From MWCR01 sp041665165 (GTDB taxonomy: Bacteria > Patescibacteriota > Patescibacteriia > 2-12-FULL-60-25), in NCBI GenBank assembly GCA_041665165.1, contig JBAYJJ010000001.1, positions 17,330-81,329 on the forward strand: DNA of 64,000 nt. The letters are read 5' to 3'. Of this stretch, positions 58,510 to 64,000 are shown piece by piece (within the stretch, counting starts at the first letter, position 1; each line of letters begins with the position of its first letter). The notes under the pieces were generated by a model. That model did no database searches and was not told where the DNA came from. It was given only the letters and a program-made list of their open reading frames with translations. The translations under genes were made by a program, and so were the position numbers.

Positions 58510-59232
58510 CTACCTTTCGCGGACGTCCGAACCTGCGCCGTGGGCATATCGTACAAGATCTCTTGCCCAGCGTTCTGTCAGATCGAGTTGATTCTTCTCC
58601 AACAGCGCAAACACGAAGTCGCGGCACGAGGCTGGCGTCGTTTCCGTCTCGAACCAAGTGAAGCGCTCGAGCCCCTTGAACATGAGGAGTGCGGCCTCGA
58701 GCTCGTTCGTCCGAAGATCTTTGAGTTCAACCTCAGACATCTTGTGCGGGTCCATTGTTCGGAGGATCGTCGTGTTCCTCCCGATTATTCCAAGCGATGC
58801 TTCCGAACAACTGGTGATCTTGGCAATCCGCCTGTTCAGCCTCTCGTTGCCCTCACGGAGCGAATCAGAGTCTTCTCGTGCCTCCGTCAGCAATTTCTCT
58901 ACGCGTTCGAGCTGCGCCTTGAGATCAGCGATCTCTTTTACTGACGTATCGTGCAATGCTTGGAAGTCGGAATCCGACCGCTTCCCGGCTTCCTCAACCG
59001 CAGTTGCGGCCTTGAGCCGCACCGTCTGAAGCTGCCTCTCCGTATCCTCACGCTCGCTCTGCGACTGCACGACCATCACGATCGTACCAACAAGCAGAAA
59101 GAAACTTCCGAGCAACGCCGAAAACGTCGAGACCCCGTTCGGGTTCCACCCAACCAGGCAGAGGAACCAGATCGAAATGGCGGTGAACAACAGACTCCAC
59201 AATGGCAGCGCAACTTTTACCCAACTCTTCAT
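58510..59232 (-). CDS. Hypothetical membrane-anchored coiled-coil protein (cassette gene)
   Basis: A 240-aa protein with two N-terminal transmembrane helices (VALPLWSLLFTAISIWFLCL; TFSALLGSFFLLVGTIVMVV) followed by a long coiled coil (about 65-150: SEREDTERQLQTVRLKAATA, ADLKAQLERVEKLLTEARED) and a C-terminal helical part. I recognise no family. GGGAGGA precedes ATG 59232 by about 6 nt. It has a perfect TTGACA/TATATT promoter and a strong terminator, and higher GC than rplJ and the methyltransferase gene beside it. The 200-nt 5' leader is much longer than for the glycan genes. Same cassette style as 21952, 45098 and 47390. Confidence 0.7.
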   Translation of the reverse strand: MKSWVKVALPLWSLLFTAISIWFLCLVGWNPNGVSTFSALLGSFFLLVGTIVMVVQSQSEREDTERQLQTVRLKAATAVEEAGKRSDSDFQALHDTSVKEIADLKAQLERVEKLLTEAREDSDSLREGNERLNRRIAKITSCSEASLGIIGRNTTILRTMDPHKMSEVELKDLRTNELEAALLMFKGLERFTWFETETTPASCRDFVFALLEKNQLDLTERWARDLVRYAHGAGSDVRER

Positions 59233-59432
59233 AACGTCCTCCCTTTCCGTGGCGCGCTCCCAAGGGGAACCCCGCCAGCGAAACCGCGTTCCGGCAACAT
59301 CATCGTCCAGTCCAAAGCATGATTGCCCTGGAGTAAACGAGTGTCCCGCGAGCGTCGGATGAAGGCCTAAACTGGCTAAAACTAGCCGAATTCAAGTCTT
59401 CACCCGAAAGACTTTTGAATGAACATCGAACA

Positions 59433-59461
59433 AATATAGCATAAATTAGCCATTTTGTCAA
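59433..59461 (-). promoter_or_regulatory. Promoter of the coiled-coil cassette gene
   Basis: Minus strand: TTGACA (59456-59461), 17-nt spacer ending TGC, TATATT (59433-59438). It is followed by a leader of about 195 nt (59233-59425) in which no gene is seen. Confidence 0.85.
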
Positions 59462-59465
59462 TCTA

Positions 59466-59494
59466 TTGCCCTGGTTCGCCTTTGGCAGGATAAT
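59466..59494 (+). promoter_or_regulatory. Promoter of the 59502-60464 methyltransferase, leaderless type
   Basis: TTGCCC (59466-59471), 17-nt spacer, GATAAT (59489-59494). The -10 ends 7 nt before the ATG, so transcription starts at the start codon. Confidence 0.65.
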
Positions 59495-59501
59495 ATGAGG
59501 T

Positions 59502-60464
59502 ATGGAAGCTCATTTCTTACACAGCCCATCTGCAGAATTGCGCATATTGGACGAAGGCGGCATTCGTCGTATTTTTATAAAAGGCAAAGCTTATAGCCAT
59601 GGCAAACTCAAGCCGATTTTGGAAACAGTTGATACCTTGCTCAAGCTTGAGACCATCCAGAAGATGGTTGAGCTTAAAGGCGACTGGTGGCTGGATGAAT
59701 TGGAAAGGCGCCAGGATGCGAATTATGTGCGTCGCCGGCTAGTCACGCTCATCAATCGTTTCGGGGATGTGCAAGGCGCCAGGATCTTGGATATCGGCTC
59801 AGGCTCAGGCTCTTCGTCTTTGATCTTTGCAGACCTCGGAGCATCGCTCGTGCAAGGCGTGGAACCGAATCCGGATTTCGTGCGCCTGGCAAAAATGCGC
59901 GCGCATGACGAAGGTTCGGAAGACCGCGTATTGTTTTCAGTGATCCAAAAAACTTCAGAACTGCCTTTTGAAGACGCTCGTTTTGATATCGTGAGCCTGA
60001 ACGCGGTCATTGAGCATATCAAACCCGAAGAAAGATCTGCCATAATCAAAGAGGCTTTTCGCGTGCTCAAGCCCGGAGGCCTGCTAGTCATCACTGAGAC
60101 GCCGAACCGCGCTTTCCCGTACGACGGACATACGACAGGGCTGCCATTGATTCCCTGGCTGCCGCTCAATACGTCGATTTCGATTGCAAAAAAACTTTCC
60201 CGCCACGTGCCGAAAAACCAGACGCGCGAACAATATATTTCGCAAGGCATTGTAGGCGGCTCTTATTGGCAGATCAAGAACGCGTTCCCAAATGCTGTTT
60301 GCCAGAACCTCAAAGGCGGAGACGCCAAATGGAAGTGCACCTTGCAACGCTCGTCTTTCTTGACCTGCAAAATCCTCAGCGTTCTTGAATGGCTGATCAA
60401 CAGGCTCAAACTCCCATTGGACGCCTTCATGCCCATGCTGGATTTGGTGTTTAAGAAAACATAA
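59502..60464 (+). CDS. Class I SAM-dependent methyltransferase
   Basis: A 320-aa methyltransferase with an N-terminal helical extension of ~95 residues (KPILETVDTLLKLETIQKMV). Motifs: ARILDIGSGSGSSSLIFADL (motif I), LVQGVEPNPDFVRLAKMRAH (motif II), FDIVSLNAVIEHI (motif IV) and LKPGGLLVITETPNRAFPYD (post-motif). The HIxP/IEHIKPEE signature is common in methyltransferases of sugar or lipid metabolism. Monocistronic and probably leaderless. Its stop is immediately followed by the repeat 60465-60526. Substrate unknown. Confidence 0.83.
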   Translation: MEAHFLHSPSAELRILDEGGIRRIFIKGKAYSHGKLKPILETVDTLLKLETIQKMVELKGDWWLDELERRQDANYVRRRLVTLINRFGDVQGARILDIGSGSGSSSLIFADLGASLVQGVEPNPDFVRLAKMRAHDEGSEDRVLFSVIQKTSELPFEDARFDIVSLNAVIEHIKPEERSAIIKEAFRVLKPGGLLVITETPNRAFPYDGHTTGLPLIPWLPLNTSISIAKKLSRHVPKNQTREQYISQGIVGGSYWQIKNAFPNAVCQNLKGGDAKWKCTLQRSSFLTCKILSVLEWLINRLKLPLDAFMPMLDLVFKKT

Positions 60465-60526
60465 TGTCATCCTCGGGCTTGACCCGGGGATCCAGATTCT
60501 GGATTCCCGCCTTCGCGGGAATGACA
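60465..60526. repeat. Dispersed palindromic repeat, full copy
   Basis: Begins TGTCATCCTCGGG, contains CTTGACCCGGGGATCCAG and GATTCCCGCCTTCGCGGGAA, and ends GGGAATGACA. Ends are inverted. A truncated copy is at 61121-61151. This type is widespread in unrelated bacterial genomes. Confidence 0.8.
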
Positions 60527-60533
60527 CGTTTTT

Positions 60534-60869
60534 TTATTCAGCAAAAACTGCACTCGTGACCCAGGAAACAATCCAGAAGACCAAGGCGCCCCAGAAGGCT
60601 GGCCAAAAACCCTGGACATTGAAGCCTTTGACGATGGATGAGGCTAGCCAGAACATCAAGGCATTGATCACAAGCGTGAACAAGCCCAAAGTCAGAATGT
60701 TGATGGGCAAGGTCAGGAGCAGAATAATCGGGCGAATCAAAGCATTGATCAAGCCAATGACCAAGGCTGCGATAAGAGCTGCCCAGATGCTTTGCACATT
60801 TACCCCAGGCACGAGGTAGGCCGCGGCCATGACCGCAAGCGCATTCAATAACCAACGGAGGAGGATCAT
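60534..60869 (-). CDS. Phage holin family (PF04020-type) small membrane protein
   Basis: A 111-aa protein with four transmembrane helices: LLRWLLNALAVMAAAYLVPG, IWAALIAALVIGLINALIRP, IILLLTLPINILTLGLFTLV and GFWPAFWGALVFWIVSWVTS. The PG-V and N-A-x-I-R-P-I-x-x-x-x-x-x-P-I-N motifs define the four-TM superfamily IV holin-like family, which is chromosomal and common in bacteria; it is not evidence for a prophage. Last gene of the xseA-xseB-holin set, with a short period-7 array in the gap. Function unknown. Confidence 0.85.
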   Translation of the reverse strand: MILLRWLLNALAVMAAAYLVPGVNVQSIWAALIAALVIGLINALIRPIILLLTLPINILTLGLFTLVINALMFWLASSIVKGFNVQGFWPAFWGALVFWIVSWVTSAVFAE

Positions 60870-60872
60870 AAA

Positions 60873-60900
60873 ATTTAATTAAGAATTAGGAGTTAGACTC
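60873..60900. repeat. Short period-7 array between xseB and the holin gene
   Basis: Units TTTAATT, AAGAATT, AGGAGTT, AGACTC; imperfect and only about 4 units. It overlaps the xseB 3' end. Confidence 0.5.
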
Positions 60901-61113
60901 AGCAGAATGTTTCTTTTGAATTAAAGTAATTTTATTTTCTGCGTTTTCCAAACGGGCGCGCAAAACTTCGGCCAATTCCATGGCGCGTTCGTATTTTTCC
61001 AAGCCTTGATCCAAATCCGTTTGGCCGCTTTCAAACCACTCAGTGATTTTTTCCAGTTCTTCAAAAGCCTTGCTCACATCAAGCTTAGATTTCTGGGGTT
61101 TTTTATCGGGCAT
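60886..61113 (-). CDS. xseB: Exodeoxyribonuclease VII small subunit
   Basis: A 75-aa helical protein with the family signature SKAFEELEKITEWFESGQTD followed by DLDQGLEKYERAMELAEVLR. It binds XseA to form the nuclease that degrades single-stranded DNA ends in mismatch and recombination repair. Length is typical. It follows xseA with a 42-nt gap that holds a truncated dispersed repeat. Confidence 0.92.
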   Translation of the reverse strand: MPDKKPQKSKLDVSKAFEELEKITEWFESGQTDLDQGLEKYERAMELAEVLRARLENAENKITLIQKKHSAESNS

Positions 61114-61120
61114 ATTTTTT

Positions 61121-61151
61121 GTCTGGATTCCCGCCTTCGCAGGAATGACAC
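61121..61151. repeat. Truncated dispersed repeat between xseA and xseB
   Basis: CTGGATTCCCGCCTTCGCAG and GAATGACA match the right half of the 60465-60526 repeat. It fills nearly the whole gap between the two subunit genes. Confidence 0.75.
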
Positions 61152-61155
61152 AGGG

Positions 61156-62352
61156 CTAAAGTAATTTCTGTTGTTTAATCGCGCCTTTAATTGATTTGAC
61201 TGCCATGGTCCCCTCCCCGTCTTTTAGCACGGCTGTCAGTTCCATTCCAACAGACAAATTGGCCACTGTGGTGATGGCACGCCCCCTTGCGTCGCGAAGC
61301 ATGGAATACCCGCGGGCAAGCACACCCTTGGGATCTAGCGACGCAAGGAGACGAACATCTGAACGGTATCTGTCTTGGAGCGCCCGCATCCATTGTCTCA
61401 CATTGGAATTACAAACGGAAGTCAGCGCATCCAGATTTTTCTTTTGTTGAGCGATCCAGGCGGCTGGCGCGCGCAAAGCCCTAGCCATGATCTGTTTGCG
61501 CATTTCAATCGAACTCAACAATCCACTTTCGATATTTTCTGTTTGATAAGCCAAATGGCGCAGGATGTCGTTCCTGTCCGGCACCATGCGACGCGCGCAA
61601 TCAGTCGGCGTTGACCCGCGCACATCAGCCGCCTCCTCAGCCAAGGTCAGGTCGCGCTCATGGCCAATGCCGACCAAGGTCGGGATTTTTGAGGCGTGGA
61701 TGGCGCGCACGACTTGCTCGTCATTGAAAGCCATCAGCTCCTCAAGCGATCCGCCGCCGCGCGTCAGCACCAAGACGTCATAGTCGCCGCGCGCATTGGC
61801 TTGCGCGATAGCCTTGGCCACTTCCTCGGCCGCGCCAGCGCCTTGCACTTTCACATGATACAGATCGATTTCCAAGCCGCGCCACCTCTCGCCGACGATG
61901 CGCACGAAATCCCCATAAGCCGCGCTTTCTTTGGACGCGATCAAGGCAATGCGCTCTGGAAACTTTGGCAATTCCCTTTTGCGCGACGGCTCAAACAAAC
62001 CCTCTTTCTCCAGCCTTGCGCGCAAAGCCGCTAAAGCCTTGGCCAAGGCTCCGTCGCCGACCAGCTCGATTTTGCTGGCAGTCAAAGAAAACTTCCCGAA
62101 TTTAGGATAGATCCTGGGCATGCCATAGACCCTGATTTTCATGCCGTCTTCAACCGGGGTCTGGAGCTGCCAAACAGACATAAAAACGCCCACTAATCCG
62201 TCTTTGTCTTTCAAATCAAAATTGACCCACTGGCCTTGCGAGATCCTAAAGCTTGAGACTTCGCCCTCCACGCATAAATCCTCGGGGTGCCAGCACTTGG
62301 CCAGCACGCTGTTAACATGGGCAATAAAGTCCGTGACTGAAAAGACGGTCAT
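61156..62352 (-). CDS. xseA: Exodeoxyribonuclease VII large subunit
   Basis: A 398-aa catalytic subunit. The N-terminal OB fold (CWHPEDLCVEGEVSSFRISQ, GQWVNFDLKDKDGLVGVFMS), the catalytic core (RIALIASKESAAYGDFVRIV, VLTRGGGSLEELMAFNDEQV, PTLVGIGHERDLTLAEEAAD, STPTDCARRMVP) and a long helical region are all present. Length is slightly below the usual 400-460. ATG 62352 is chosen since a TATACT box ends 8 nt upstream; a TTG at 62361 would lie on that box. Confidence 0.94.
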   Translation of the reverse strand: MTVFSVTDFIAHVNSVLAKCWHPEDLCVEGEVSSFRISQGQWVNFDLKDKDGLVGVFMSVWQLQTPVEDGMKIRVYGMPRIYPKFGKFSLTASKIELVGDGALAKALAALRARLEKEGLFEPSRKRELPKFPERIALIASKESAAYGDFVRIVGERWRGLEIDLYHVKVQGAGAAEEVAKAIAQANARGDYDVLVLTRGGGSLEELMAFNDEQVVRAIHASKIPTLVGIGHERDLTLAEEAADVRGSTPTDCARRMVPDRNDILRHLAYQTENIESGLLSSIEMRKQIMARALRAPAAWIAQQKKNLDALTSVCNSNVRQWMRALQDRYRSDVRLLASLDPKGVLARGYSMLRDARGRAITTVANLSVGMELTAVLKDGEGTMAVKSIKGAIKQQKLL

Positions 62353-62360
62353 AATTACCA

Positions 62361-62366
62361 AGTATA
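62361..62366 (-). promoter_or_regulatory. -10 element of xseA, leaderless type
   Basis: TATACT on the minus strand ends 8 nt before ATG 62352. A TTGTTT -35 match 16 nt upstream lies in the T-tract of the terminator 62384-62408, as at 26435-26463. Confidence 0.5.
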
Positions 62367-62383
62367 CTTGAATGGCAAGGAAA

Positions 62384-62408
62384 ACAAAAAGACCGGGGAA
62401 TTCCGGTC
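62384..62408 (-). terminator. Rho-independent terminator of the zinc-ribbon gene
   Basis: Minus strand: GACCGG and CCGGTC arms with a 6-nt loop, then TTTTTGTTTTCC. It overlaps the stop codon of the upstream gene. Confidence 0.85.
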
Positions 62409-62586
62409 ATAGCAGGGGCTGGTATGCGATATCTACTGTCCAGTTGGTCAAAGCATCGATTTCCTGCGGCTTCAGACAACATTCTCCATGGCAGCATTCA
62501 GCGCATGCGCCGCAGTTATCGCACTTCTCAGCGCTCATGATGCGGGCTTTGCAGCGTGGACACGTTGCATCAGTCTTGGGTTCCAT
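62407..62586 (-). CDS. Small Cys-rich zinc-ribbon protein
   Basis: A 59-aa protein with ten cysteines: ATCPRCKARIM and EKCDNCGACAECCHGECCLK, two or more zinc knuckles, and a C-terminal tail with a tryptophan (NWTVDIAYQP). ATG 62586 follows GGAGGTG by 4-5 nt. It has its own promoter and terminator. Likely a metal-binding accessory protein; family and function not recognised. Confidence 0.72.
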   Translation of the reverse strand: MEPKTDATCPRCKARIMSAEKCDNCGACAECCHGECCLKPQEIDALTNWTVDIAYQPLL

Positions 62587-62612
62587 AAAACACCTCCAAG
62601 GTTCATGCCTGG

Positions 62613-62641
62613 AAAGTAGCACTAAATAATAATTTTGTCCA
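62613..62641 (-). promoter_or_regulatory. Promoter of the zinc-ribbon gene
   Basis: Minus strand: TGGACA (62636-62641), 17-nt spacer ending TGC, TACTTT (62613-62618). Confidence 0.6.
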
Positions 62642-62644
62642 GGG

Positions 62645-63919
62645 CTATAAGGCAAAACGTTCAAAATGGATGCGGTTTGGAGGAACACCCTGTTTATCCA
62701 GGATTTTGCATATTGAATCGACCATGTTGACTGGTCCGCAAAGATAGACCTCCCTTTCCAGCACGTCAGGGACCAGTTCGGCCAAGGCTTTGTCGTCTAC
62801 CTTTTTGTCTCCGATAAAAGCATGCATCTTAAATTTCGCCGGATCGATATCGCGCAATTCCTTACCGAGCGGCAAATCCTCTGTCCTGTTTCCGTACATC
62901 AGGATCGCATTTTTGTAATTTCCGGATTCAGCCAAAGAAAAAATCGGTGCGATGCCGATGCCGCCGGCAATATACAAGACTTTGTCCAGTTTCTTGTGCG
63001 CGAAAACCCCATGCGGCCCGTCGATCAAGACTTTCGTACCAGGCTTGATCGAGTCCAGATGCATCGTGTAATCACCGGACTTCTTGAAAGTGATCCTGAT
63101 GTATTTTCCGTTCGGCGCGCATGACAAAGAAAACGGATGCGCTTGCCACCAGCGTTTGCCATCAAGAAACCTCATGATCATGAATTGCCCGGCTTTGACC
63201 TTGAACTCGTCGATATTCTTTCCGACGATGTAGATCGAATACACATCATCCGTTTCTTTTACGGCCTTATCAACCGTAAAATCGTGTCTGATGGAATTGA
63301 CGATCGGAAACAAAAATCTATATACGACCAGATTGCCGAAAGCGAAAACATAAAGGCACCACCAAAAAACAACAGCGAACTGAGTCTGCAGATCCCGTCC
63401 GACTGCGAGCTGGTGTCCGAAAGCGAGGAGGATGGCCGCATACATCAGCAAGTGGATGAAATACCAAGGCTCGTATTTGAATTTCTTGCGCAACAACGTC
63501 GAGAACAGGACGATTATTCCGAACAACAAAGCAGCGATTGCGGCATTCAGAACATCTTCCCAGCGCGTGAGGAAGATGATGAACTGGTTGATGAACGTGG
63601 TTTTTCCCTGCATGGAAAATCCGATCGTCAAAAATACGATATGCACCAAAAGAAAACCAGGTATGGCAATGCCGACCCAGTGATGGACTCTGGAAAGCTT
63701 ATCCAATCCAAAAGCTGATTCTACCCATTTTACGCGGCCAATCAGGACTAGCTCCAAAAGAACGGACAAGACAGCCAGTAAAGCGAAGAAATTCGATATT
63801 GAGATCAAAGCCTGAGGCACGCCGCGCGTGAGCATGCGGCCCGAAATCGGCCACCAAGTAAATAGGATGGCGGCCAGCAATACAGCCAAAAGCGAGTATA
63901 AGATTACTTTTTTGTTCAT
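62645..63919 (-). CDS. Ferric-reductase-like membrane flavocytochrome with FAD/NAD(P)H reductase domain
   Basis: A 424-aa protein. The N-terminal half has six or so membrane helices with paired histidines (LDKLSRVHHWVGIAIPGFLL and HIVFLTIGF; PWYFIHLLMYAAILLAFGHQ), the b-heme-binding pattern of ferric reductase-like domains. The C-terminal half is a ferredoxin-reductase module: WWQAHPFSLSC (FAD), VLIDGPHGVF, KVLYIAGGIGIAPIFSLAES (NAD(P)H) and REVYLCGPVNMVDSI. It would move electrons from NAD(P)H through FAD and heme across the membrane to an external acceptor such as ferric iron or oxygen. Standard length for the family. Confidence 0.86.
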   Translation of the reverse strand: MNKKVILYSLLAVLLAAILFTWWPISGRMLTRGVPQALISISNFFALLAVLSVLLELVLIGRVKWVESAFGLDKLSRVHHWVGIAIPGFLLVHIVFLTIGFSMQGKTTFINQFIIFLTRWEDVLNAAIAALLFGIIVLFSTLLRKKFKYEPWYFIHLLMYAAILLAFGHQLAVGRDLQTQFAVVFWWCLYVFAFGNLVVYRFLFPIVNSIRHDFTVDKAVKETDDVYSIYIVGKNIDEFKVKAGQFMIMRFLDGKRWWQAHPFSLSCAPNGKYIRITFKKSGDYTMHLDSIKPGTKVLIDGPHGVFAHKKLDKVLYIAGGIGIAPIFSLAESGNYKNAILMYGNRTEDLPLGKELRDIDPAKFKMHAFIGDKKVDDKALAELVPDVLEREVYLCGPVNMVDSICKILDKQGVPPNRIHFERFAL

Positions 63920-64000
63920 CCACTAAGCCTAACCTGAACTGCGGGATTATTCAAGGTCATTTGTAGAGCAAACCGCCCCATTCCACGAGCGTAAATCCAT

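Noticed and set aside
60534..60869. Prophage indicated by the holin-family protein
   Set aside because: This four-helix family is usually chromosomal; no phage structural, integrase or lysis genes are nearby.
1..64000. tRNA or rRNA genes
   Set aside because: No T-loop with matching acceptor stem or rRNA-like sequence was noticed; a covariance search would be decisive.
1..64000. Alternative genetic code with UGA as glycine (as in some CPR lineages)
   Set aside because: Many genes end at UGA in ATGA overlaps and reading through would run into the next gene.
63920..64000. C-terminal end of another minus-strand gene (a frame ending in G-G-L-L-Y-K at 63957)
   Set aside because: Only about 14 codons are inside the window, so no gene can be supported.

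Overview
The window looks like a chromosomal segment of a Candidate Phyla Radiation (Patescibacteria / Parcubacteria-like) bacterium. Indicators known from that group are a large secreted surface (S-layer-like) protein with a GDLIKASGPAVYFY-type N-terminus, a DUF5667-type membrane partner of a small sigma factor, a DUF4012 protein, O-antigen-ligase/TPR proteins, a very short TsaB and many glycosyltransferases. Genes end in TGA as well as TAA and TAG, including many ATGA start/stop overlaps, so UGA is a stop. Phylum-level placement is inference (about 0.8); I cannot name a class.

Layout. 1-20 kb is a cell-surface glycan locus. A minus-strand set holds a small HTH regulator, ABC flippase, FemAB/GNAT-like protein, DegT aminotransferase and PseB-like dehydratase. 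A divergent plus-strand operon holds a capsule-type transferase, methyltransferase-kinase, radical SAM-glycosyltransferase, WecB and a methyltransferase. A converging minus-strand operon encodes three very large fused enzymes. 20-26 kb has an SDR/half-glycosyltransferase fusion, a single-gene cassette, a GT4 and an O-antigen ligase/polymerase with TPRs. 26.5-32.4 kb is the S-layer-like gene behind a DUF5667/sigma-factor pair. 32.6-37.5 kb has another HTH regulator, two glycosyltransferases and a Wzy/WaaL-type polymerase. 37.6-42.4 kb carries two Gly-rich, Cys-rich lipoproteins of myxobacterial style (one with MopE-type Ca-binding repeats), with a GIY-YIG nuclease element bounded by terminal inverted repeats between them. 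43-48 kb has TrmB, GT4, MreB and two cassette genes among palindromic repeats. 48-55 kb is a six-gene minus operon (HTH, TsaB, three GT2s, DUF4012). 55-64 kb has a PP2C/beta-propeller protein, rplL-rplJ with an attenuated leader, a coiled-coil membrane protein, a methyltransferase, holin/xseB/xseA, a zinc-ribbon protein and a ferric-reductase-like oxidoreductase.

Three genome-scale patterns stand out. (1) At least twelve arrays of imperfect tandem repeats all have a period of exactly 7 bp, while the heptamer differs from locus to locus. Many are paired as inverted arrays at gene junctions; others are read in frame inside glycan genes. (2) The repeats near 39.7-46.1 kb form an element family: one copy carries a GIY-YIG nuclease gene between ~75-bp terminal inverted repeats, and one copy is a gene-less derivative. 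(3) Two gene classes are visible. Housekeeping and glycan genes have promoters whose -10 box lies 5-9 nt before the ATG (leaderless) or 15-19 nt before it (short leader, usually no Shine-Dalgarno). Monocistronic cassette genes of higher GC have TTGACA-N17 promoters, mostly with a TGC-extended -10, longer leaders, Shine-Dalgarno sites and strong terminators, and sit next to palindromic repeats.
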